DNA from: a virus
Direction: 5' to 3' (one strand)
Length of the DNA stretch: 23,516 bases
Virus record (IMG/VR): IMGVR_UViG_3300042888_000063
Location: 1-23,516 of that record
Shown here: piece by piece, positions 1-6,446 of the stretch
How the letters are laid out: every line of letters begins with the position of its first letter
Position numbering within the stretch: position 1 is the first letter of the stretch
Translations under genes and position numbers: made by a program
Notes under the pieces: generated by a model
Database searches by the model: none
What the model was told of the DNA's origin: nothing
What the model saw: only the letters and a program-made list of their open reading frames with translations

Positions 1-26
1 TGGACGTGTAAACCTACGTAGTTCAT
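1..26 (-). CDS. Truncated start of a probable DnaE-like DNA polymerase III alpha subunit
   Basis: An ATG at 26-24 begins a frame that stays open to the window edge and encodes MNYVGLHV; the next codon begins with CA, so it is His or Gln. DnaE-type polymerases begin their PHP domain with a short hydrophobic strand followed by L-H-x-H-[ST]-x-[YF]-S, and 'YVGLHV' plus a possible His matches that start. The start lies three bases after the stop of the ssDNA-binding candidate, following helicase and primase genes, exactly where a phage replicative polymerase would be expected. Only eight residues are visible, so the assignment is an inference from motif and context and could be wrong. Confidence 0.4.
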
Positions 27-28
27 TC

Positions 29-685
29 TTACCAGTCTGCGTTTGTTGCAGATGTGGTTGTTGGGCCATCAAAGCCCAAGTAGAATGCTTCTTGTTCTGC
101 GTAAGGAATGTTACGAAGTGCAAGTTCAAGAGGGTATGGCTCTGTACCTTCCCAGTTGAACGGTTCCTTATCTGGTGCAGATGGAATCAAAGTGTAACTT
201 GTTTCAGTTCCCTGACCATTACGCTTTACCTTCCAAACAAGATTTGAGATGCTTCCTGTTTCTAGGGCATACTCACGAATTGTATTGAATGCTGATTGCT
301 TACTAACACCCATTGACCAAATTGCAACATATGGCTTTTCAATTCCATCGTCAACGAGAACGTTGCAATAGAAACGAAGACGTGCTCGCCATCCAGCCTT
401 TGGATCTTTGCGGTGCATCTCTTCAGCCCAGTCACGGCCTTCTGATTCCATTGTGTCTACAGCCTTGCGCTTATAGTCCTTTGGATTTGTGTGTTCTTTA
501 ACTACAAGTGCAAGTCCACGACCTTCGTTGTAGTTTGCAGATTCATCGTCTAATTCTTCAATAAAACGAATCTTTACTGCTTGACCGTCAGCAAGTTTTA
601 GCCACTTGACCTTCGGTGAGTTTTCATCATACTTTGGCTTATCGAGCAGGGCATTGATTGCTTTTAGTCCCTTTACTACGCTCAT
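29..685 (-). CDS. Putative phage single-stranded DNA-binding protein (gp32-like)
   Basis: The 218-residue product carries a W-x-K-L-x-x-G-Q-A-V-K-I-R-F segment near residue 28, a basic and aromatic middle (about 95-160) with repeated beta-strand patterns, and an acidic, low-complexity C-terminal third. This layout resembles T4 gp32-type proteins, where an OB-fold core begins with a 'G-x-A-x-I-R-F-L' strand and the acidic tail recruits partners. It has no obvious zinc-binding cysteine cluster, unlike T4 gp32. The start is backed by a strong AAAGGAG Shine-Dalgarno six bases upstream of the ATG. It lies after the primase and before a probable polymerase, so a role coating single strands at the replication fork fits. 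The family assignment rests on pattern resemblance and position; a recombination mediator or another OB-fold protein is possible. Confidence 0.55.
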   Translation of the reverse strand: MSVVKGLKAINALLDKPKYDENSPKVKWLKLADGQAVKIRFIEELDDESANYNEGRGLALVVKEHTNPKDYKRKAVDTMESEGRDWAEEMHRKDPKAGWRARLRFYCNVLVDDGIEKPYVAIWSMGVSKQSAFNTIREYALETGSISNLVWKVKRNGQGTETSYTLIPSAPDKEPFNWEGTEPYPLELALRNIPYAEQEAFYLGFDGPTTTSATNADW

Positions 686-709
686 ATTATTCTCCTTTGT
701 GTTGTTATC

Positions 710-1654
710 TTAGTTTAGCATAGACATGATAGATTTGTCAAACTGGAACTGTAACCCAGCAATTGAATCGTCATCCATGTCGCCTATGTCTTTATATTGT
801 TTATCTAACTTTATAACGGAAACACGAGATCCAAGTTTTTCAATTATCCTGTCTTTCATATTTCCTCCCGCTTCATCATTATCTGCAACAACTATAATGT
901 TGTTGAAATATTTCTGAAGCAATTCTACTTGCGCCTTAGATACATTTGCCCCAAGGGTTGCTACTGCTGGGATGCCAACTTGATCTAGCCTAATAGCGTC
1001 AAATGATGACTCAACTATATAGACATTATCAGACGTCTTTACTCTATGCAAATTAAATAAAGTCTTTGCTTTTGGTAGACCTGGAGTATTTTTAAACTCC
1101 TTGCCCTCAACAGATCTTCCAACAAAACCTATAGGAATTCCTTCTGGACTATGAACTGGGACGGTAACCATGTCCTGCTTAATAGAGTATCCCAAAGAAA
1201 ACTTTGACCAGGAATCTGTATTTATTTTCCTATACTTAAAATAGTTTTTTGCTCTATCGGAAACCAGTAAGCCGTTGTATAAGCGCTTTAAGACTACCTC
1301 GTCAAACGGAATGAATTCTGGCTTTGCGTATAGTTGTTTCTGTACTTCTGCTTCAAGGTTAGTTTCACCTTCTTTTGATTTTATAAATCTGGCTGCCTCA
1401 AAATATGATCTGCCAGACGAATGCATGACAACTTCAATAAGAGGTGCGGTCTTCTGACAAGAGAAACAGAAAAACAATCCATTCTCTTTGTGGACCTCTC
1501 CTGCTGGGGTGCGACTGTTATTATGGAAAGGGCAAAATATAATGTAGTTTAAATCTAAGTCAGATTCGACTTCAATGCCTGCGCCCGTGAGGACTCTTTT
1601 AATTTGTTCGGCGGTGTATAAATCACCTTGTGACCGTCTATTCCATCTATCCAT
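710..1654 (-). CDS. DnaG-type DNA primase (CHC2 zinc finger plus TOPRIM)
   Basis: This 314-residue protein makes RNA primers for phage DNA replication. A CHC2-type zinc finger is visible as C41-x2-H44 and C63-x2-C66. The TOPRIM core shows the catalytic glutamate in VESSFDA (E215), the metal-binding D258-x-D260 in ADNDEAGG, and a later acidic KDIGDMDD stretch (289-295). It is about half the length of cellular DnaG and ends soon after TOPRIM, so the C-terminal helicase-binding domain is missing; a different contact with the phage helicase must be used. The first ATG lies 41 codons before the zinc finger, and no alternative ATG, GTG or TTG lies between them. The gene therefore overlaps the end of the upstream gene by 100 bases in a different frame. 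The only Shine-Dalgarno-like element (AGGAAG, about 11 bases upstream) is weakly placed. Confidence 0.93.
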   Translation of the reverse strand: MDRWNRRSQGDLYTAEQIKRVLTGAGIEVESDLDLNYIIFCPFHNNSRTPAGEVHKENGLFFCFSCQKTAPLIEVVMHSSGRSYFEAARFIKSKEGETNLEAEVQKQLYAKPEFIPFDEVVLKRLYNGLLVSDRAKNYFKYRKINTDSWSKFSLGYSIKQDMVTVPVHSPEGIPIGFVGRSVEGKEFKNTPGLPKAKTLFNLHRVKTSDNVYIVESSFDAIRLDQVGIPAVATLGANVSKAQVELLQKYFNNIIVVADNDEAGGNMKDRIIEKLGSRVSVIKLDKQYKDIGDMDDDSIAGLQFQFDKSIMSMLN

Positions 1655-1899
1655 TCGCTCTGCTTTCTTCCTACGTATACTCCATGTACCGTGATTTCAA
1701 ACTCAAAATACTTCTTCTTACTATTATAGTCTACCGTAAAATCTACTTCTATGTCAAGCCTTGGAACGTACCCTGTTAGTTTCATTTCTGATACCAGCAG
1801 TCTAACATACTCCTGTTTAAGTCTGGCTAGGGCTGACTCATCGTGAATAACCCCTGAGAGGTTAAATCGCTTGATGGGTTTATGATGTACGTTTGCCAT
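1555..1899 (-). CDS. Unknown replication-module protein with a leaderless-type start
   Basis: The 114-residue product has an Arg/Lys-rich N-terminus, a helix around residues 22-40, then alternating polar and hydrophobic strands (about 45-85) and a basic C-terminal tail. I do not recognise the family. It sits between the DnaB-type helicase and the primase, so a replisome accessory role is plausible but unproven. No Shine-Dalgarno precedes the ATG. Instead a TATAAT ends six bases before it, with TTGAGG 17 bases further upstream, so the mRNA is likely leaderless. Its last 33 codons overlap the primase start in another frame, and the primase initiation site lies inside this gene. Confidence 0.75.
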   Translation of the reverse strand: MANVHHKPIKRFNLSGVIHDESALARLKQEYVRLLVSEMKLTGYVPRLDIEVDFTVDYNSKKKYFEFEITVHGVYVGRKQSEWIDGIDGHKVIYTPPNKLKESSRAQALKSNLT

Positions 1900-1905
1900 A
1901 CATTA

Positions 1906-1934
1906 ATTATACCCATATGTTTACTTATCCTCAA
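1906..1934 (-). promoter_or_regulatory. Promoter TTGAGG-17 bp-TATAAT in front of a leaderless start
   Basis: On the minus strand TTGAGG (1934-1929) and TATAAT (1911-1906) are 17 bases apart, the optimal spacing for a housekeeping sigma factor. The -10 is preceded by GGG and followed by TAATGT and then the ATG at 1899, so the transcript would begin at or next to the start codon. The -35 lies inside the last codons of the helicase gene. It would drive the 114-residue gene, primase, ssDNA-binding candidate and downstream polymerase. Confidence 0.68.
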
Positions 1935-3141
1935 AGTCTTTGTATCTGTAGTATCCCTTGTCAAAATCACACTGAACTAGGAAGTCCCCCATATATCCAT
2001 TACGATTTTTACGAAAAGCACATTCAATAATGTCGCTGTTTGTAGCACGGCCAAGGGCAAGAACCCAGTCAGCATCGTAGGCAATTTGTCTAGACCAAGA
2101 TGTTTGACCAAGTGTTGGAACGCTGTTTAGGTCGTTGGCATCATCAGGGGTAGCGGATGAAATTGCAATAATAGGAACTTCTTCTCCAATTGCCATTAGT
2201 TTAAGTTCTCGTGATAAGTTCTTCATTCTTACCGTTTCATTATCTGACTTCTGATTGGGAGCCATCAACTGAAGATAGTCAACAATTACAAAGTCTGGCT
2301 TGTATTGATCAATCTTTCCACGAAGAACTGATGGGTTAATTTCTCCACCACTATCATTTGATATAATATGAAACTCTGGCTTTCCCTGAAGATTCTTTGC
2401 ATGCCACTCTTTAAGCATTTCAATCTCAATTTCGCCATTACTAATTTTTCTGTGTGACCAACGGCCCTCACCCATGATAGTAAACACACGGTTACGAACC
2501 TCTGTTTCACTCATTTCAAGACTGATGACCATTGGGCTACGACCCTGTTTCCAGGCCTGTACGGCGAAGTAGAGAGCCAACCAGGACTTTCCAATACCTG
2601 GGTATGCAAGGAAGACTCCCAACTGCCCTGGCATGATTCCAGAAGGCAGGTAATTATCAAAACCTGGAAGACCAGTCTTAATGCCTACATGTCCTAAAGC
2701 CTGCATCTTCTTTACACTTTCAAAGTATGCGACTGCAGACTCTAGGTCAGTAACATCAATATCACGGATTGCGGATGTATTCTTTTTTAATGCTGATGTA
2801 GATGTGATCAAAGAGTCTAGAGCCTCTGGACCATTACCAGACTGAACATCCGATGCTGCTGATCTTATTATATCTTTAAGGCTATCTGTTAAATATTCTG
2901 CACGTAACTCTTCTAGGTGGTGCTTTGTTGCACCAATCTCTTCTGTGGGGGAGAAGTCTCTAAATTTCTCAACAACCAAACTAACTGGAGGGGTAGAACC
3001 ATTAGCCTCAAAGTACTTTCGGATAAATGTCCAAATGTCTCCGTGGGTTCTGAGAATTGAATCAATGTTGGCTTGAAGTAGAACATGGGCTTGTTTGTCT
3101 TTCAATACTGCAGAAATCAATTTTGACTCTGTATTACTCAC
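1921..3141 (-). CDS. DnaB-like replicative DNA helicase
   Basis: This 406-residue protein is a RecA-fold hexameric helicase that unwinds the phage fork. Residues 1-110 resemble the helical DnaB N-terminal domain. The C-terminal ATPase core shows a Walker A motif (YPGIGKS, 180-186), the glutamate of motif H1a (ISLEMS, E209), Walker B (FVIVDYLQL, D288) and the DnaB H4 region with FRKNRNG (376-382). The start is a GTG at 3141, preceded by a strong AAAGGAG seven bases upstream. It overlaps the upstream 102-residue gene by eight bases, so the two are probably translated together. The primase lies two genes downstream. The protein is slightly shorter than cellular DnaB but has all catalytic motifs. 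Confidence 0.94.
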   Translation of the reverse strand: MSNTESKLISAVLKDKQAHVLLQANIDSILRTHGDIWTFIRKYFEANGSTPPVSLVVEKFRDFSPTEEIGATKHHLEELRAEYLTDSLKDIIRSAASDVQSGNGPEALDSLITSTSALKKNTSAIRDIDVTDLESAVAYFESVKKMQALGHVGIKTGLPGFDNYLPSGIMPGQLGVFLAYPGIGKSWLALYFAVQAWKQGRSPMVISLEMSETEVRNRVFTIMGEGRWSHRKISNGEIEIEMLKEWHAKNLQGKPEFHIISNDSGGEINPSVLRGKIDQYKPDFVIVDYLQLMAPNQKSDNETVRMKNLSRELKLMAIGEEVPIIAISSATPDDANDLNSVPTLGQTSWSRQIAYDADWVLALGRATNSDIIECAFRKNRNGYMGDFLVQCDFDKGYYRYKDFEDK

Positions 3142-3442
3142 TTAGCCACTCCTTTGCTTTTGCCCTGCGCTCTAGTCGTTCCTTGTCGTCTTTTTTCTTA
3201 TCTAGTCTTGCTTGTAATATTTTCTCTGCATTGTATGCAAAGTAATTCCAAGAAGGAGAGGAAGCAACACTAAAATAGTACTCAAGTAAATCATAGCATT
3301 CCCCTATTCCGTAGGACTCTACGAGTGCGTCGGAAGCCCATTGTTCAACGTTTAAATTCAGTGATGGCTTTGACTCGTACCTTGCTGTGTGATACTTACT
3401 GTATCTTGAAAGCAAAGCCATTCGGTCTTTGCGTTCGGCCAT
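3134..3442 (-). CDS. Small helical protein upstream of the helicase (helicase-loader candidate)
   Basis: The 102-residue product is basic at the start, has an aromatic helical core (about 33-80, with several Trp, Tyr and Phe including WNYFAYNAEKIL) and ends in a strongly charged Lys/Arg/Glu helix. I do not recognise a named family. Phage helicase loaders and DnaD-like replication proteins are often small helical proteins encoded immediately before the helicase, and this gene overlaps the helicase start by eight bases. That makes a loader or replisome-organiser role a reasonable guess from context only. Its ATG overlaps the previous stop as TAATG, so translation is probably coupled. Confidence 0.72.
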   Translation of the reverse strand: MAERKDRMALLSRYSKYHTARYESKPSLNLNVEQWASDALVESYGIGECYDLLEYYFSVASSPSWNYFAYNAEKILQARLDKKKDDKERLERRAKAKEWLSE

Positions 3443-3648
3443 TACTCGTTTATTTCAGACTTTGCTTCGTTAATTTTAGTAGTCAGTTTGTCTTCAACAA
3501 ACTTATAAACACGCTCAAAGGCTTGGTCAACTGTTTCTCCATTTTTGCGATTGTCAACAACCCCAAGATCCAGTCTAAGCGACTGAAAATTTCCCAGGTT
3601 AAGCGTGTATCCTAATGTTACAGATACCTTAGTTTCTTCGTTATTCAT
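3442..3648 (-). CDS. Conserved-looking small phage protein of unknown function
   Basis: I chose the ATG at 3648, which gives 68 residues, because it follows AAGGGG by six bases. A start at 3729 would add 27 residues unlike the rest and overlap the preceding gene by 71 bases. The product has a beta-hairpin-like segment (about 7-32, V-S-V-T-L-G-Y-T-L-N-L-G-N followed by a second strand ending L-D-L-G-V) and then an amphipathic helix ending in a charged tail. Phage genomes often contain small proteins with an 'N-L-G-N-[FY]-x-S-x-R-[LI]-D' strand near replication genes, but no function is established to my knowledge. It is followed directly by the helicase-adjacent gene with a TAATG overlap. Confidence 0.75.
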   Translation of the reverse strand: MNNEETKVSVTLGYTLNLGNFQSLRLDLGVVDNRKNGETVDQAFERVYKFVEDKLTTKINEAKSEINE

Positions 3649-3654
3649 CCTATA

Positions 3655-3660
3655 CCCCTT
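3655..3660 (-). promoter_or_regulatory. Shine-Dalgarno AAGGGG that fixes the start at 3648
   Basis: AAGGGG lies six bases before the ATG at 3648. It overlaps the stop codon of the preceding HTH gene. It is the reason for choosing the 68-residue product over a longer frame that would begin at 3729. Confidence 0.6.
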
Positions 3661-4204
3661 AATTAATTGATTCGTTCCAAATTGGAATAAATCGTCCATC
3701 TTCAGTTTTCGTATATTTAAGTATACCATCCCCCATTCGCCTTGTCAATTCAGCCTTTGTGGGTGTTATATCGTTTGTTATTAAATTATCTTTTCTTGGT
3801 CTACCAATGTGGTGTGTAGCAAGTATATCACGAATCTCTCTTACTTGGGATTCTGAGTAATAGGATCTTACTTGCCATCCCCTGTCCCCGCCTTTCTGTG
3901 ACCCCGTAGGGAATGGAATGACTCCTCGTTTCATTAATGATGGCATATATTTTTTATGACGATTAACTAAATCAGCAGTCTGGCCTACAGTATATGCTCG
4001 TTCTCTTTTATTTTTAAAATCACTAATTAAACAACTTTCGATTTGATCTTTTGTAATATTATAAACAGACATAATGCCATTGGATTGGTTGTAATGATAT
4101 ATGCGAACAAGGTCTTTATTTAAAAACCAAACTTTTTTATTGCCAGGAATTACAGGGAGGAGATTGTAGCCTTCGACCTCTGTAGTTCCTTTTTTAGTAG
4201 CCAT
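3659..4204 (-). CDS. MerR-like helix-turn-helix DNA-binding protein with an AT-hook-like motif
   Basis: The 181-residue protein has a beta-rich N-terminal part (1-65) of unknown type. A MerR or excisionase-like winged HTH follows (about 70-130): a T-V-G-Q-T-A-D-L-V helix, a second helix leading to 'L-M-K-R-G-V-I-P', a wing with basic residues, and the 'Y-Y-S-E-S-Q-V-R-E-I-R' helix. Directly after it comes IGRPRKD (133-139), which resembles an AT-hook minor-groove element. A GGAAGAGGGAAG stretch just before the ATG supplies the Shine-Dalgarno. The start lies inside the upstream zinc-ribbon gene, with a 55-base overlap. It sits between late tail-tip genes and replication genes, so a transcription switch or a replication-origin binding role is plausible; this is inference. 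Confidence 0.72.
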   Translation of the reverse strand: MATKKGTTEVEGYNLLPVIPGNKKVWFLNKDLVRIYHYNQSNGIMSVYNITKDQIESCLISDFKNKRERAYTVGQTADLVNRHKKYMPSLMKRGVIPFPTGSQKGGDRGWQVRSYYSESQVREIRDILATHHIGRPRKDNLITNDITPTKAELTRRMGDGILKYTKTEDGRFIPIWNESIN

Positions 4205-4341
4205 CTTCCCTCTTCCGAACTATTAGGTGGATTAAAAAACCTTCTAGATCCACAGAGCATGCAATATGATTCGAGATGCATTGGAGATGAATATATCCTG
4301 TCTAAGAACATTCTTCCTTTGCATTTTAAGCATCTCAGCAT
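4150..4341 (-). CDS. Small four-cysteine zinc-ribbon protein
   Basis: The 63-residue product has C4-x2-C7 and C27-x2-C30, the spacing of a zinc ribbon, followed by a basic, Ser-rich tail. Such small phage ribbons often bind nucleic acid or RNA polymerase, but nothing here specifies which. The ATG overlaps the stop of the preceding tail-tip gene as TAATG and has no Shine-Dalgarno, so translation probably depends on ribosomes arriving from that gene. The last 18 codons overlap the next gene's start. Confidence 0.7.
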   Translation of the reverse strand: MLRCLKCKGRMFLDRIYSSPMHLESYCMLCGSRRFFNPPNSSEEGRWLLKKELQRSKATISSL

Positions 4342-4784
4342 TAATTTGGTATGCCGATGATAATAAGATTAACTCCAGCAGTTACAATACCGCCTTTGTT
4401 AAATCGGACAGATCCCTCAACCTTGTTTGTAGATGGTGGTTTAATAACTACCGACATATCACGACCAGCATCGGTTCCTCCTGCATTCACAACAGTTGCA
4501 ACAACTATTGGAGCATATTTAAAATCTGTTGAAAAGTCATATGAAAAATCTTTTTCTTCTGAAGCGGTTACAGATGTATTATTATTAATTGATACATATC
4601 CACCAATCATTCTTGCCTCTGAAGTTCTTACACTCTGTTTGCCAGCAGAGCCAGCATCAACAGTTACATACTTGTATGTTGAAGGAGAAATTGCAGATGC
4701 AAGATCATTAATAGCATTAGCCATCTGGTATACATATGTAACATCTAGCGGTTGACCACGCTCAGGTAGGGGTATTTTTGCCAT
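4341..4784 (-). CDS. Tail-tip or receptor-binding protein, possibly with a lectin-like C-terminus
   Basis: The 147-residue protein begins with an 'I-P-L-P-E-R-G-Q-P-L-D' segment and a helix rich in Ala/Asn/Ile (residues 4-33), a start that I recall from structural proteins of other tailed phages. The remainder (about 38-147) is beta-rich with 'F-K-Y-A-P-I-V-V-A-T-V' and a hydrophobic final strand, a pattern reminiscent of H-type lectin-like trimeric fibre domains. It closes the tail-tip cluster and probably attaches to the tip and touches the host surface. The ATG has no Shine-Dalgarno but follows an extended -10 by five bases, so it is likely expressed from a leaderless mRNA. The lectin comparison is a guess from strand pattern. 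Confidence 0.72.
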   Translation of the reverse strand: MAKIPLPERGQPLDVTYVYQMANAINDLASAISPSTYKYVTVDAGSAGKQSVRTSEARMIGGYVSINNNTSVTASEEKDFSYDFSTDFKYAPIVVATVVNAGGTDAGRDMSVVIKPPSTNKVEGSVRFNKGGIVTAGVNLIIIGIPN

Positions 4785-4789
4785 ACTTA

Positions 4790-4798
4790 ATTATACCA
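4790..4798 (-). promoter_or_regulatory. Extended -10 promoter TGGTATAAT directly before an ATG
   Basis: TGGTATAAT (4798-4790 on the minus strand) ends five bases before the ATG at 4784 and no Shine-Dalgarno is present. The TGn extension can replace a -35, and none is evident. It starts immediately after the stop codon of the upstream gene. It shares TGGTATAATTAA with the promoter at 20746-20754. Confidence 0.62.
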
Positions 4799-5245
4799 CT
4801 AGGCCAGTGATATAACTCCGCTTTCCCATAAAGTTGAATTTTCGAATCTTTGTTTTTGATAAGTCTCTTGCTGTACTGCAACCTGTACGGTAGTTTTTGC
4901 CTGTTTCTTTAAAGTTGCAAAATAAGATGATGACACAGTTGTAACAAAAGACCAGTCTGTATCTCCAGACCACTTGACATAAACATCAAACTTATCAGAA
5001 ATTTTTCCACTTGAGTGGTCCCAAACCGCTATAACATTTGGACCAGAAACGGCAACATTAAAGTTCATGTTTGCTGGTTTTGCAACTATCATACTTCTTT
5101 GTGGAGACCAGTGCGATGATCTATTTCCATCAGAAGAAACTACTTTATATCTTATTGTATAAGAACTATTCTTTCCATCATATGCTGGTAGATCTTTTTT
5201 TTGGATTATAATATTCTTAATGCCTGAATCTGGATTTGCCATCAT
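4799..5245 (-). CDS. Fibronectin type III-like tail-tip protein
   Basis: The 148-residue protein looks like one or two small beta-sandwich modules. Residues about 10-55 carry 'Y-T-I-R-Y-K-V-V-S-S-D-G-N-R-S-S-H-W-S-P', a phrase typical of phage fibronectin III-like segments. Residues about 60-148 repeat the pattern with 'V-I-A-V-W-D' and 'D-V-Y-V-K-W'. Such modules decorate tails and help surface adhesion. The ATG at 5245 overlaps the upstream stop as ATGA; a second ATG follows directly and either could be used. It belongs to the tail-tip run and ends just before a promoter that starts the next gene. Confidence 0.75.
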   Translation of the reverse strand: MMANPDSGIKNIIIQKKDLPAYDGKNSSYTIRYKVVSSDGNRSSHWSPQRSMIVAKPANMNFNVAVSGPNVIAVWDHSSGKISDKFDVYVKWSGDTDWSFVTTVSSSYFATLKKQAKTTVQVAVQQETYQKQRFENSTLWESGVISLA

Positions 5246-6444
5246 TGCACCTCTATAGCAAATCTAAATTCTATATACCCAGAGTAAGATGTCTGCTTTA
5301 CGATTGGCTTTGAATCTACATTTTTAACAACAGAGTATCCAGTCAGTCCGTATAATGGATTAGATGTTGATTTATTATCTAAACGAAGACCGTCAAAAGA
5401 TACGTAGTAGTCTGATGAAACAACGTAAACATTCTCTGAATTTTTTCTAAATACTGAGGCATAAGCCTTTACTAAGTTTACAGAGTTCCAAGAGAATGGG
5501 GTTAGACCAGAGTTATAGAATAGTTCTTGTAGTTGTTTTGTTACAACAAAATATCTATTTGAAGAAAGATCTATAGACATATCATCCGAGTCTATCTCCA
5601 TTCTTGCTGTTTGTGTTCCATCTGTTGATGCAAACTCTAGAATAATTTTAAACTTTTCTGGATCTAATCCAGTTTCATTTTTATTAACAATTGAAAAGGC
5701 AAGTTTTAGTTCATCAACTGGCGAGTTTCTTGTAAGATCAATAGAGACTCCAGTGTATATCAAACACTTTGATGTTGCTGAGGCTGATAGCCTTGTACCA
5801 GTCTTTGTTATTGTTGCTGAATCTCCCCGCACCAAAACCGTTTCATTTAAAAATCTAGATCTTTCATTTCTTGCAATTCTAACGCTTGAGTTGAAAATAG
5901 TATTCTCTGCACTTGTTTTTATGACTGGACACTCAACAAGTGCTCCATTTGTGCCAACATTATAAGAACCTAAAATATTATTTGTTACAGCAGTTGTGGC
6001 TGTGTTTGTACTAAGTGGATCTAGAATTTGTGGAATTTCCGTAATCAGCCCAGAGCCAGTTCCTGGGGTATACAGTTTCCAATTTTCATTATTAGAAAAT
6101 GAAAATAAAGACTTGCTGTCATAGGCTCCGTTTGCAGTGTTTGATCCAACAGAGAAAACTCCAACTTCTGATATCTCATATCGTGGAGTAGAGTCTAGTT
6201 CTGCAGTAAATACAATCTTAGAGACACCATTCTCTTTTACATATCCTCTTGATGTAATTGGAACTCTTTGCATTTCAAAGTCAAGACTAGTTTTATTGCT
6301 CATACTAGAGACCTCTTGATTTGTAAATGCGTGACCCGAATCAACTGGTCTTGGTCCACAGCCTATAGCAATATATGAGGCATAGGCTGGTGCCTGCCCT
6401 ATAAGGTATTTTGCTAGTATGCTTTTGCCTGTGTTAGTTATCAT
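5242..6444 (-). CDS. Minor tail / baseplate-fibre protein
   Basis: The 400-residue product starts with a well-defined module (1-110) containing 'I-T-N-T-G-K-x-x-L-A-K-Y-L-I-G', 'Y-A-S-Y-I-A-I-G-C-G' and 'E-I-S-E-V-G-V-F-S', a phage tail-fibre attachment pattern related in style to baseplate proteins that report an 'E-[IV]-G-[LV]' strand. The rest (about 150-400) is beta-rich and polar with few charged clusters, like a jelly-roll or carbohydrate-binding region, for example around 230-290. It likely forms part of the adsorption apparatus. The ATG at 6444 lies three bases after the previous stop, preceded by GGCGGG as a weak ribosome site. The specific host receptor cannot be inferred. Confidence 0.8.
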   Translation of the reverse strand: MITNTGKSILAKYLIGQAPAYASYIAIGCGPRPVDSGHAFTNQEVSSMSNKTSLDFEMQRVPITSRGYVKENGVSKIVFTAELDSTPRYEISEVGVFSVGSNTANGAYDSKSLFSFSNNENWKLYTPGTGSGLITEIPQILDPLSTNTATTAVTNNILGSYNVGTNGALVECPVIKTSAENTIFNSSVRIARNERSRFLNETVLVRGDSATITKTGTRLSASATSKCLIYTGVSIDLTRNSPVDELKLAFSIVNKNETGLDPEKFKIILEFASTDGTQTARMEIDSDDMSIDLSSNRYFVVTKQLQELFYNSGLTPFSWNSVNLVKAYASVFRKNSENVYVVSSDYYVSFDGLRLDNKSTSNPLYGLTGYSVVKNVDSKPIVKQTSYSGYIEFRFAIEVQ

Positions 6445-6446
6445 AT

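Noticed and set aside
1733-1738. TATAAT on the minus strand inside the 114-residue gene, about 80 bases before the primase start.
   Set aside because: It has no TGn extension or clear -35 and lies inside coding sequence; AT-rich DNA gives such hexamers by chance.
3442-3729. A 95-residue version of the small protein ending at 3442.
   Set aside because: The extra 27 residues overlap the previous gene by 71 bases and lack a ribosome site. The ATG at 3648 has AAGGGG six bases upstream.
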